From Cerina sp048266425 (GTDB taxonomy: Bacteria > Bacteroidota > Bacteroidia > Flavobacteriales > Flavobacteriaceae): DNA of 64,000 nucleotides. The notes under the pieces are model-generated. The model had not been told where the DNA came from. It saw only the letters and a program-made list of their open reading frames with translations, and searched no databases. The DNA lies in assembly GCA_048266425.1 (NCBI GenBank), contig JBLWZN010000004.1:62001-126000 (forward strand), read 5' to 3'. Numbering within the stretch: the first letter of the stretch is position 1; the number at the start of each line of letters is the position of its first letter. The position numbers and the translations under genes were made by a program. Shown here in pieces: positions 1 to 8,056 of this stretch.

Positions 1-899
1 AGGTTTGTTCCATACTTACCCCCAATTTTCTCCATTTTCCCATGGCCAAAAAATTGCTGGACAACGGGTTCCATGTCATTTGTGAAAAACCAATGACCAC
101 TACCTATGAGGAGGCCAAGATTCTCTTGGAGGCTCAAAAGAAATCGGGTGCCGTGTTTGCCGTTACCCACACCTATACGGGTTATCCTATGGTGCGCCAA
201 ATGCGAGAAATGATAAAGGCAGGGGAACTCGGTAAAATCCATAAGGTAGATGCCCGATATTATCAAGGCTGGATAAACCCTATCATCCACGACAAGGAAA
301 AGCGTTCCTCAGTTTGGCGGTTAGACCCCAAAAAAGCGGGCATTAGTTCCTGTATGGGGGATATTGGGGTACATGCTTTCAACCTGGTGGAATACACTAC
401 GGGTTTAAAGATCAAATCCTTGCTTTGCGATTTCAACTACCTGTATTCCGACAACCAAATGGATGTTGACGGGACGGTACTGATCAGAATGGGCGAGCAT
501 TCCAAGGGGGTTATCCGTGGAAGCCAAGTAGCAACCGGGGAAGAAAATGGGTTGGCAATAGCTATCTATGGCGAAAAAGCTTCACTGCGATGGGAGCAGG
601 AGCGACCCAATTTCCTATATAAAATGAGCGATACGGAACCCACCCAGATATACAAACCGGGACATGCCTACAACTCCAAACTGTCTTTGGACGGTACCAA
701 GCTGCCCCCAGGACACCCGGAAGGGATCTTTGATTCTATGGCCAATATTTATTTGGGCGTTGCCCGGGCTATTCGGGGCCAACAGTACAATGATGGGGAA
801 TTCCCCACCATCGTTGATGGGGTAAGGGGACTCAATTTCATTGAAAACACTGTAGAATCCCATAAAAAGGGAAATGTTTGGGTGAAAATGGACGATTAA
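1..899 (+). CDS. Gfo/Idh/MocA-family oxidoreductase, 5' end outside window
   Basis: NAD(P)-dependent sugar dehydrogenase of the Gfo/Idh/MocA family. The frame is open to the left edge: residues before the first ATG (position 42) read TPNFLHFPMAKKLL, the usual family segment that precedes the catalytic CEKP motif, so the ATG at 42 is internal and the true start lies before base 1. The visible part has CEKP (the Lys acts in hydride transfer in the family) and a GDIGVHAFN segment with the conserved Asp/His. What is missing is the N-terminal Rossmann glycine motif. A strong terminator follows at once. Nearby GMC, isomerase and DUF1080 genes suggest sugar catabolism; the substrate cannot be read from sequence. 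Confidence 0.9.
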   Translation, partial: VCSILTPNFLHFPMAKKLLDNGFHVICEKPMTTTYEEAKILLEAQKKSGAVFAVTHTYTGYPMVRQMREMIKAGELGKIHKVDARYYQGWINPIIHDKEKRSSVWRLDPKKAGISSCMGDIGVHAFNLVEYTTGLKIKSLLCDFNYLYSDNQMDVDGTVLIRMGEHSKGVIRGSQVATGEENGLAIAIYGEKASLRWEQERPNFLYKMSDTEPTQIYKPGHAYNSKLSLDGTKLPPGHPEGIFDSMANIYLGVARAIRGQQYNDGEFPTIVDGVRGLNFIENTVESHKKGNVWVKMDD

Positions 900-920
900 A
901 GTTCTTAAATATATTAGAAA

Positions 921-949
921 AAAAATGCCGCGAACTGCGGCATTTTTTT
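921..949. terminator. Rho-independent terminator, bidirectional
   Basis: A perfect 7-bp stem ATGCCGC/GCGGCAT (925-931 and 937-943) with a 5-base loop, flanked by a run of A on the left and six T on the right. It lies between the end of the dehydrogenase gene (+) and the end of the ASCH gene (-), and could stop transcription from both sides. Confidence 0.88.
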
Positions 950-983
950 GTACTCGATCTTTTATTTTTTTGGGGCCAAGATA

Positions 984-1439
984 TTAAAACACCTTCTCAA
1001 ACTCTTGGCATACCACGATCATACTCTCTCTGGGAACCCTATTAAAAGGGGCCAGTTCTAGGGTATATTGTTCCCAATGTGCCTCTTTCCATTGCTGCAG
1101 GCTATCATAGCCGTCCAATCGTGCATAGGCTTCCGTTATGCTAAAATAGGGCCTTAATTTTACCGCGGTGGTCTTTACAATACATTTGGCATTGCCTTCC
1201 CAATCCGTAACCACCAAAAAATCCCCAACATGCGGCAACGGTTCCTTGCGGTATTGCAAACCCAACAAAGAAGGGGAATTGGCCCTTTTGGCACCACTGA
1301 CAATCAATTTTGCTACTTGATTGGCATTAAGACCGTTTTCGGCAAACCGAACTACCTTGGGAATTTCCTTAAAGGCATTCTCCAAATGGGCATCCAAAAA
1401 ATCTCCCCACATATTACGGGCCGAAGTATTTTCTATCAT
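984..1439 (-). CDS. ASCH-domain protein
   Basis: Small cytoplasmic protein of the ASCH fold, a beta-barrel related to PUA domains and proposed to bind RNA. The recognisable start MIENTSARNMWGDFL and the later stretch GDFLVVTDWEGNAKCIVKTT match bacterial ASCH proteins of about 150 residues. I chose the ATG at 1439 because the family begins with this SARNMWGDFL motif; an in-frame ATG at 1463 would add eight residues with no family similarity. It stands alone, converging on the dehydrogenase gene across the terminator. The role in the cell is not known; family assignment is by recognition of motifs. Confidence 0.82.
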   Translation of the reverse strand: MIENTSARNMWGDFLDAHLENAFKEIPKVVRFAENGLNANQVAKLIVSGAKRANSPSLLGLQYRKEPLPHVGDFLVVTDWEGNAKCIVKTTAVKLRPYFSITEAYARLDGYDSLQQWKEAHWEQYTLELAPFNRVPRESMIVVCQEFEKVF

Positions 1440-1570
1440 AAACTTAAAATTGATTAAGGCCAATCTTTGAACTCATTTTAAACGCTAATTTTCCCTTCTT
1501 ATTTTTAAGTCAGTAACGAAAATGAAATAACAAAGTCCAGATCTTGACTGGCGGCAATTAAAATATAGAT

Positions 1571-3277
1571 TTATACGTTAAATTTTCCCTTGGCAAATTC
1601 TTCTGCGGCGTGATTGGCCGCCCTCGCGGTAAACGCCATATAGCTCAAAGAGGGGTTGACACAATTTGATGATGCCATAAAGGCCCCATCGGTCACATAA
1701 ACATTGGGAACGGCATGTAATTGGTTATGTTGGTTCAATACCGATGTTTTTGGATCGCGCCCCATCCTGGCGCCACCCATTTCGTGAATCCCCAATCCCG
1801 GTCCTGAAGGTTCCTCGTAAGGTTGGACATCCTTAAACCCTGCCGCCTTGAACATGGATACGATCTGCAATTTAATATCCTCCCTCATTCTGTATTCGTT
1901 ATCCTTAAACTCCACATCAAAGGCCAATTGTGGCAATCCCCATTTATCCTTTTCCGTGGGACTCAATGTCACCCGGTTATCATCATAGGGCAAAAACTCG
2001 CCAAAACCGGTAACACCTATCTGCCACTCACCCGGCTTTAGAACGGTTTCCTTTAGTTCCTTTCCGTAGCCCATTTCTGCTATAGATGCGGACCAATCCT
2101 GTCTACTGGCCGTGCCTTGATACCCAAAGCCACGCAGGTAGCCATCGCGTTTGGTCTTTTCATCCAGGTTGACAAAGCGCGGAATGTAGAACCCGTTGGC
2201 ACGTCGACCCTTGTAATATTTGTCCAGATAACCATCGACCTTTGCGGTAGCTCCCAGTTTGTAATGATGGTCCATAATACCCCTTCCCAAGGCATCGGAG
2301 TCATTGCCCAAGCCATTGGGAAAGCGCTCGCTTTTGGACTGAAGCAAAATTCCGACGGAAGCCATGGCGGAGGCGCAAAGGAATATGACCTTTGCCTTGA
2401 ATTCCAGTTTTTCCATGGTCACCCTATCGATGACCTTTACCCCAGTTGCCATTTTGGTCTTGTCATCATATATGATTTCATAAACTATAGAGTCCGGGCG
2501 AAGTGTCATATTTCCCGTGCGTTCGGCAGCTGGCAATGTGGATGAGTTACTGCTAAAATAACCCCCAAATGGGCAGCCCCGCCAACATCTATCCCTGTTT
2601 TGGCAGGTACCCCTACCCTCAAAAGTGGCATTGGGATCTGTTATATGGGCAGTGCGGCCTATGGTGACCAAACGGCCATCATCAAAATTATTGGAGACCG
2701 AATTTTTGAAATCCTCTTCAACGCAATTAAGTTGCATTGCGGGTTGAAATTTGCCATCGGGCAGTTGTTTCAATCCTAAATTTTCGCCACTAACACCAAT
2801 ATATTCCTCTACTTTGTCATACCAAGGTGCTATGTCCTTATATCGAACGGGCCAATCCACGCCAATACCCTCATTTCTATTGGCGGTAAAATCTATATCG
2901 CTCCACCGGTAGCTTTGCCTGCCCCATGTAAGGGACCGCCCGCCAACCTGGTATCCCCGTATCCAATCAAAACGCTTGGTCTGAACATAGGGGTGTTCCA
3001 AATCATTAACAAAAAAATGCTTATTGCTTTCGTCCGGTGCCCAGTTTAACCTGCGCTGTATGTGATAGTTCTTTTGATCTTCCAATGAAAGTTGGCCCCT
3101 TAAGGGATAATCCCATGGGTCGTCGTACATGGTAGGATAATCCTTTATGTGTTGTACCATTCTGCCCCGTTCCAGGACCAAGGTCTTTAAACCATTTTCG
3201 CACAGTTCCTTAGCAGCCCATCCCCCGCTAATTCCTGTTCCAACCACAATGGCATCATAATCCGTTGCTTTATTCAT
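1571..3277 (-). CDS. GMC-family FAD-dependent oxidoreductase
   Basis: Flavoprotein of the glucose-methanol-choline family, which oxidises alcohols or sugars. The N-terminal FAD fold shows GTGISG at residues 13-18 and LVLERG near 35. The C-terminal part has HEMGGARMG and a final NPSLSYMAFTARAANHAAE, the region holding the catalytic His/Asn pair. At 568 residues it matches the gluconate 2-dehydrogenase/fructose dehydrogenase-like branch common in Bacteroidota. Those enzymes are often encoded beside a small gluconate 2-dehydrogenase subunit 3 gene, which I do not see here. It is divergent from the isomerase gene at 3618. Together with the Gfo/Idh, isomerase and DUF1080 genes it could supply the oxidation step of a 3-keto-sugar pathway, but this is inference. 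Confidence 0.92.
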   Translation of the reverse strand: MNKATDYDAIVVGTGISGGWAAKELCENGLKTLVLERGRMVQHIKDYPTMYDDPWDYPLRGQLSLEDQKNYHIQRRLNWAPDESNKHFFVNDLEHPYVQTKRFDWIRGYQVGGRSLTWGRQSYRWSDIDFTANRNEGIGVDWPVRYKDIAPWYDKVEEYIGVSGENLGLKQLPDGKFQPAMQLNCVEEDFKNSVSNNFDDGRLVTIGRTAHITDPNATFEGRGTCQNRDRCWRGCPFGGYFSSNSSTLPAAERTGNMTLRPDSIVYEIIYDDKTKMATGVKVIDRVTMEKLEFKAKVIFLCASAMASVGILLQSKSERFPNGLGNDSDALGRGIMDHHYKLGATAKVDGYLDKYYKGRRANGFYIPRFVNLDEKTKRDGYLRGFGYQGTASRQDWSASIAEMGYGKELKETVLKPGEWQIGVTGFGEFLPYDDNRVTLSPTEKDKWGLPQLAFDVEFKDNEYRMREDIKLQIVSMFKAAGFKDVQPYEEPSGPGLGIHEMGGARMGRDPKTSVLNQHNQLHAVPNVYVTDGAFMASSNCVNPSLSYMAFTARAANHAAEEFAKGKFNV

Positions 3278-3617
3278 GAATGCAAACTTGTGTAAATTAT
3301 ATTCTTATTCCTATCTTTATACCTTACTGCAGAAATAAAATCAATTTCAAAAATTGACCCTCTAAATATAGCATTAAATTCTTAGAGACTGATTTAGAAT
3401 GTGTGATTAGTCCTGAAATTTCGGGATTATAAGTTATTTTTGATGTAAAACTATGGGACCTCTGAACGGACCCTGTTAAATATACCTGAGCGGATGTTCC
3501 CCCCGAAGTCTTCTTTAAGTTGAAGGCTTGAATAAAGTGACGCAAAGAAACAATTGATACGTTGAACTCATTTTGAATTAATTTTTTAAACCATAACCCG
3601 AACAAAAACTTGTAAGC
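3278..3617. promoter_or_regulatory. Divergent intergenic region, GMC gene / isomerase gene
   Basis: A 340-bp AT-rich spacer between two divergent genes, so it must hold the control signals of both. I see no convincing TTG/TAnnTTTG pair and no strong palindrome. A 93-codon minus-strand frame inside it (3324-3605) has no recognisable protein features and is not annotated. Confidence 0.4.
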
Positions 3618-4670
3618 ATGAAGACTATTAAAGGACCTGCGGTATTTTTAGCCCAATTTGTAGATAGTAAAGCTCCATTCAATTCCTTGGATGGCATATG
3701 TAAATGGGCCGCAGATCTGGGCTATAAGGGCATACAGATCCCTACTTGGGTAGATTTTTTAATAGATTTGGACAAGGCGGCCGAAAGTCAGACCTATTGC
3801 GACGAGCTTAAAGGAAAGATCAATTCACATGGATTGGAGATCACTGAGCTCTCAACCCACCTTCAGGGACAACTGGTAGCCGTAAACCCCGCCTATGACC
3901 TTATGTTCGACAACTTTGCGCCGGACAAGGTAAAGAACAATCCCAAAGCCCGAACGGAATGGGCCGTAGAAACCGTCAAAAAAGCGGCCACTGCGAGTCG
4001 TAGATTGGGACTTAATGCCCACGCTACATTTTCCGGGGCACTGCTTTGGCATACCATGCACCCCTGGCCCCAACGCCCGGCCGGTTTGGTGGAAATGGGG
4101 TTTGAGGAATTGGCCAAGCGTTGGATGCCGATTCTAAACCATTTTGACAAGGAAGGGGTAGATGTGTGCTACGAAATCCATCCAGGAGAAGATCTTCACG
4201 ACGGGGACACCTTTGAACGTTTTTTGGAAGCTACCGGGAACCACAAAAGAGTCAATATTTTATATGATCCCAGTCATTTTGTCCTGCAACAATTGGACTA
4301 TATTGAATACATCGATTTTTACCACGAATTTATCAAATCGTTCCATGTAAAAGACTCGGAATTTAACCCAACAGGTAAAAAGGGAGCCTTTGGGGGATAT
4401 AACGATTGGGGCAACCGGGCCGGAAGGTATCGTTCGCTTGGTGACGGTCAAATCGATTTTAAGTCCATCTTTTCCAAACTTACCCAATACGGATGCGATG
4501 TATGGGCGGTAATGGAATGGGAATGCTGTATTAAGAGTCCGGAACAAGGGGCTCGGGAAGGTGCCAAATTTATTCAGGACCATATCATCGAAGCCACTGA
4601 AAAGACGTTTGACGATTTTGCAGGAGCAGAGATAGATAAGAGCGTATTAAAGAAGATATTGGGAATTTGA
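3618..4670 (+). CDS. Sugar phosphate isomerase/epimerase-type TIM barrel
   Basis: Xylose-isomerase-like TIM barrel (AP endonuclease 2 family), 350 residues, cytoplasmic, no signal peptide. The metal-binding residues typical of the fold can be picked out: Glu in CYEIHPGEDLH (about residue 185), Asp in NILYDPSHF, His in FHVKDSEF, and Glu in AVMEWECC near 300. Such proteins isomerise or epimerise sugars, or act on inositol- or 3-keto-sugar intermediates. Genes of this subtype often sit with Gfo/Idh/MocA and DUF1080 genes, as here. It lies 88 bp before the DUF1080 lipoprotein gene, probably in one transcript. Family confident, substrate unknown. Confidence 0.9.
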   Translation: MKTIKGPAVFLAQFVDSKAPFNSLDGICKWAADLGYKGIQIPTWVDFLIDLDKAAESQTYCDELKGKINSHGLEITELSTHLQGQLVAVNPAYDLMFDNFAPDKVKNNPKARTEWAVETVKKAATASRRLGLNAHATFSGALLWHTMHPWPQRPAGLVEMGFEELAKRWMPILNHFDKEGVDVCYEIHPGEDLHDGDTFERFLEATGNHKRVNILYDPSHFVLQQLDYIEYIDFYHEFIKSFHVKDSEFNPTGKKGAFGGYNDWGNRAGRYRSLGDGQIDFKSIFSKLTQYGCDVWAVMEWECCIKSPEQGAREGAKFIQDHIIEATEKTFDDFAGAEIDKSVLKKILGI

Positions 4671-4720
4671 TGGTTGATGGTTGATGGTTGAAAATTCAGA
4701 ATTCAGAATTTTCAATTTTG
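4671..4720. repeat. Heptamer tandem repeats in the isomerase-DUF1080 spacer
   Basis: Directly after the isomerase stop codon come three exact copies of TGGTTGA (4671-4691), then two copies of AATTCAG (4693-4706) and a decayed third. Simple 7-bp units in spacers recur in this window with other units (8-bp arrays near 59.2 and 59.6 kb). Confidence 0.7.
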
Positions 4721-4758
4721 GCACTTTAGAATAAAATAAACCTATAAATATAGACGAA

Positions 4759-5520
4759 ATGAAAAATGTTACGCTCACTGCGCTTGTCGCCGTCCTTGTC
4801 TTTGGTTGCAAGGGCAAAACTGAAAAAGCCAACCCTGAAATCGATTCCGCACCTATGCAACAAGAGAAAGTTGAAACACCTGTGGAGCAGGAATGGACGG
4901 TACTATTTGACGGTACTTCCTTCGATGGTTGGCATGGCTATTTAATGGACAAGGTACCGGATGCATGGAAATTGGAGGACGGTGCCATGGTTCTAACCCC
5001 CCCAACTGAAAAATCGGAAAGGGGGCCCCATCTTAACCTTATATCGGACAAGGATTATACCGATTTTGTACTTTCTTTGGAATGGAAGATTTCCGAAGCC
5101 GGTAACAGCGGTATATTTTGGGGCATAAAAGAGGACAAAAAGTACAAGGAACCATACAATACAGGACCTGAAATCCAAGTATTGGACAATGAGCACCATC
5201 CAGATGCCAAAAACGGGACCACCCATCAGGCCGGATCTCTTTATGATATGATTGCCCCATCCAAGGACGTGACAAAACCAGTTGGGGAATGGAATACCTG
5301 TGTAATCACGGTTAACCATAAGACCAACGAGGGCAAGGTAGAGCTCAACGGTGAAGTCATCGTTAACTTCCCTGTGGAGGGGGAGAAATGGGATGCTATG
5401 GTTGCCAAATCCAAGTTTGCCGATTGGGAAGGATTTGGAAAGTTCCATACTGGAAAAATAGGTTTACAGTACCATGGGGATGTGGTTTCCTATAGGAATA
5501 TCAAAATAAAGGAACTGTAA
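4759..5520 (+). CDS. DUF1080 (3-keto-disaccharide hydrolase-type) lipoprotein
   Basis: Exported lipoprotein of 253 residues with a short signal peptide ending in a lipobox (VFGC, Cys near residue 17), a spacer, then a concanavalin-like jelly roll from about residue 45. The opening WTVLFDGTSFDGWHG and the later NSGIFWGIKED and GPEIQVLDNEHHP segments are typical of DUF1080 (3-keto-disaccharide hydrolase family). Members studied elsewhere cleave glycosides after the C3 hydroxyl has been oxidised. The context (Gfo/Idh dehydrogenase, GMC oxidoreductase, isomerase) suits that chemistry. Anchored in the periplasm or on the surface; the actual glycoside cannot be told. Confidence 0.9.
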   Translation: MKNVTLTALVAVLVFGCKGKTEKANPEIDSAPMQQEKVETPVEQEWTVLFDGTSFDGWHGYLMDKVPDAWKLEDGAMVLTPPTEKSERGPHLNLISDKDYTDFVLSLEWKISEAGNSGIFWGIKEDKKYKEPYNTGPEIQVLDNEHHPDAKNGTTHQAGSLYDMIAPSKDVTKPVGEWNTCVITVNHKTNEGKVELNGEVIVNFPVEGEKWDAMVAKSKFADWEGFGKFHTGKIGLQYHGDVVSYRNIKIKEL

Positions 5521-5623
5521 AAAAGTACGCAGTCTCCAATAGGCAGCAGGCAGGAGAAAAATAAGCTGAAGGTTTTAAAAAACCGGATCCCTATTAACTT
5601 TAACGAATAACTAATAACGATTT

Positions 5624-6481
5624 ATGATTCAATCCATGACCGGATTTGGGAAAAGTGTCGTTCAACTTCCCACTAAAAAGATTACGATAGAAATAAAGTC
5701 GCTTAACAGTAAAAGTCTGGATCTGAACGCACGTCTTCCATCCACATATCGGGAAAAAGAGCTCGAAATGCGAAAAATAATCGCCAATGCTTTGGAGCGG
5801 GGCAAAATCGATTTTAGTCTGTATGTTGAAAATACCGGGGCCGAGAGTCAATCGGTCATCAATGTTGAAGTGGTAAAACAATATATGTCCCAGCTCGCAG
5901 CCATTGCTAGCGGTGACGAACTGCGTTTGTTGGATATGGCCGTGCGTTTGCCCGATGCCTTAAAAACCGAACGGGAAGACATAGACGAGGATGAGTTCAA
6001 AACCATCATGGATACCCTGCTAAATGCCTTAACAGAGATCAACATCTTCAGGACCGAAGAAGGTCAGATGATGGAAAAGGACTTTCTAGATCGCATAGGG
6101 AACTTGGAAAATTTACTGGCCCAAGTGGAACAAATGGATGTAGGGAGGCTTTCCGCAGTTCGAGAACGTTTGGAAAAGGCAGTGGAGGACTTAAGGACCA
6201 ACCTAGATGCCAATAGGTTTGAGCAAGAACTAATCTATTACTTGGAAAAGTACGATATCACGGAGGAAAAGGTTAGGTTGGCCAATCATTTAACATATTT
6301 TGCCACCACCCTAAAATCTGAGGATTCCAACGGAAAAAAACTAGGATTTATAAGCCAGGAAATCGGTAGGGAAATCAACACCATCGGCTCCAAGGCCAAT
6401 GACGCACCCATGCAACAATTGGTTGTCCGAATGAAGGATGAACTGGAAAAGATAAAGGAACAGATGCTAAACGTACTGTAA
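5624..6481 (+). CDS. yicC: YicC/YloC-family endoribonuclease
   Basis: Cytoplasmic protein of 285 residues, the usual family length. The start MIQSMTGFGK and the segment IEIKSLNSKSLD are the conserved N-terminus; the C-terminal DUF1732 part contains GKKLGFISQEIGREINTIGSKAND, also a hallmark. Family members are metal-dependent endoribonucleases linked to small-RNA turnover. It heads a run of three genes on one strand (yicC, gmk, nadD), an arrangement often seen in Flavobacteria, with spacers of roughly 70 bp. The 100 bp upstream contain a degenerate GGCAG-rich spacer repeat (5528-5560) like the one at 10987. Confidence 0.94.
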   Translation: MIQSMTGFGKSVVQLPTKKITIEIKSLNSKSLDLNARLPSTYREKELEMRKIIANALERGKIDFSLYVENTGAESQSVINVEVVKQYMSQLAAIASGDELRLLDMAVRLPDALKTEREDIDEDEFKTIMDTLLNALTEINIFRTEEGQMMEKDFLDRIGNLENLLAQVEQMDVGRLSAVRERLEKAVEDLRTNLDANRFEQELIYYLEKYDITEEKVRLANHLTYFATTLKSEDSNGKKLGFISQEIGREINTIGSKANDAPMQQLVVRMKDELEKIKEQMLNVL

Positions 6482-6555
6482 AAAGAGAAAAGAAAAGGTC
6501 TAAAAAATAAAGGACCACAAACACCAAACTCTAAACCATATTACCCCCCAAATAG

Positions 6556-7164
6556 ATGAAAGGAGGAAAACTAATCATTTTTTCTGCCCCCTCGGGCAGT
6601 GGAAAAACCACCATAACCCGTTATCTGTTAGATCAGCCCGATTTAAATTTGGCATTTTCGGTTTCGGCAACTTCAAGGCCCCGCCGTACGAAGGAAAAAA
6701 ATGGGGAGCACTATTATTTTATGACTATTTCGGAATTCAAGCAGCACATAAAAAACGGGGATTTCTTGGAATGGGAAGAAGTGTATCGCGACAATTTCTA
6801 TGGCACCTTAAAAAGTGAGGTGGAGCGGCTATGGGCCATGGGGAAAAATGTGATTTTTGATATCGATGTCGTTGGAGGCCTTCGAATCAAAAAGAAATTT
6901 CCGGAGAGGACCTTGGCCGTTTTTGTAAAACCTCCCAGCGTTGACGAATTAAAAATCCGACTTAAAAAAAGAAGTACGGAAAGCGATGACAAGATCAATA
7001 TGCGTATCGCTAAAGCCTCGGTGGAACTGGCCACGGCTCCACAATTTGATACCATTGTGGAAAACCATGACTTGGATATCGCATTAAAGGAGGCCTATAA
7101 ACTGGTCAAGGATTTTATTAACCAACCTAATCCCCCCCTAACTCCCCTAAAAGCAGAAAACTAA
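6556..7164 (+). CDS. gmk: Guanylate kinase
   Basis: Phosphorylates GMP to GDP with ATP, an essential step of guanine nucleotide synthesis. The P-loop reads SAPSGSGKTT near residue 10; the GMP-binding region follows as SVSATSRPRRTKEKNGEHYYF. The last twelve or so residues (NPPLTPLKAEN) look unlike enzyme sequence and resemble translated C-rich spacer repeat, so the 3' end may have been extended by such an element without harm. Second gene of the yicC-gmk-nadD run. Confidence 0.96.
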   Translation: MKGGKLIIFSAPSGSGKTTITRYLLDQPDLNLAFSVSATSRPRRTKEKNGEHYYFMTISEFKQHIKNGDFLEWEEVYRDNFYGTLKSEVERLWAMGKNVIFDIDVVGGLRIKKKFPERTLAVFVKPPSVDELKIRLKKRSTESDDKINMRIAKASVELATAPQFDTIVENHDLDIALKEAYKLVKDFINQPNPPLTPLKAEN

Positions 7165-7232
7165 AATCTAAGTCTAAAAGGTGTCCTACCCAGCTTAGCT
7201 AGTGGTGCCGATCAATGTCCAGAAGCGGAAAA

Positions 7233-7817
7233 ATGAAAAAGACAGGTCTTTTCTTCGGAACTTTTAATCCCATAAATATTGGGCATTTGGTGATTGCCAA
7301 CCATTTGGTAGAATTTTCCGATCTGGATGAGGTATGGATCGTAATTACCCCCCAAAGTCCGTTCAAGGTTAAAAAGAGCTTATTGGACAACAATCATAGA
7401 TACCAAATGGTATATGAGGCTGTCAAGAATTTTCCCAAGTTAAAACCTAGCAAAATAGAATTCGACCTGCCCCAACCCAACTATACGATCAATACCTTGG
7501 TACATTTAGAGGAAAAACACGGAAAGGAATATGAGTTCTCCCTTATTATGGGATCCGACAATTTAGAGGGCTTTCACAAATGGAAAAACAACGAGACCAT
7601 TCTGGAGAATTACGATATTTACGTCTATCCAAGGCTACCAATGGGCACCGTGGACCCAAAACTCAAAAATCATCCTAAAATCCATTGGGTAGACGCGCCT
7701 ATCATGGAAATTTCCTCTACTTTTATACGAAAACAACACAAGGCAGGGAAAAACGTTAGGGCCCTTCTTCCAGAATCTGTATGGAAATATATGGATGAAA
7801 TGAATTTTTACAGATAA
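7233..7817 (+). CDS. nadD: Nicotinate-nucleotide adenylyltransferase
   Basis: Joins nicotinate mononucleotide and ATP to make deamido-NAD. The nucleotidyltransferase signature GTFNPINIGHL with its HxGH-like site lies at the N-terminus, and ISSTFIRK near residue 167 is the second conserved motif (ISSTxIR). I start at the ATG at 7233, giving 194 residues and the normal family beginning MKKTGLFFGTFNP. An ATG six codons upstream (7215) is possible but adds non-family residues. Last gene of the yicC-gmk-nadD run; a 239-bp spacer follows. Confidence 0.95.
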   Translation: MKKTGLFFGTFNPINIGHLVIANHLVEFSDLDEVWIVITPQSPFKVKKSLLDNNHRYQMVYEAVKNFPKLKPSKIEFDLPQPNYTINTLVHLEEKHGKEYEFSLIMGSDNLEGFHKWKNNETILENYDIYVYPRLPMGTVDPKLKNHPKIHWVDAPIMEISSTFIRKQHKAGKNVRALLPESVWKYMDEMNFYR

Positions 7818-7858
7818 AGGTCCGATAACCCCGTCAACCACATTTTTAAATCCGTAAA

Positions 7859-7910
7859 TTGTACAAGGAGGGACATAACCATTTGTGTCTTTATGATTTG
7901 AATTGTACAA
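7859..7910. promoter_or_regulatory. Paired TTGTACAA palindromes, possible operator
   Basis: Two copies of the palindrome TTGTACAA, each preceded by AA (AATTGTACAA), at 7859-7866 and 7903-7910, 44 bp apart (about four helical turns). They lie in the spacer before the sugar operon that starts at 8057. The spacing suits two dimers of one regulator, but no regulator is identified and chance is possible. Confidence 0.3.
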
Positions 7911-8056
7911 ATAACCAAAGCCCTATTTTCTCACATTCGAGCTCGGTCACCCTACTAAGTGGCGAAACTCAAGGTCTTAAAAATAGCTCTCCAACCACTT
8001 CTGGAAAATGTGAAGATAAAAATTACTAAATTCGAGTCTAACTTAAACCTCATCCC

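Noticed and set aside
2080..2545. Frames on both strands inside the GMC oxidoreductase gene, up to 142 codons
   Set aside because: Shadows of a clear coding gene with the FAD motif in the annotated frame.
3324..3605. 93-codon minus-strand frame between the GMC and isomerase genes
   Set aside because: No protein features; lies in a divergent control region and is AT-rich and repetitive.
4671..4720. CRISPR-like array from the heptamer repeats
   Set aside because: Units are contiguous and 7 bp long with no spacers; no cas genes in the window.
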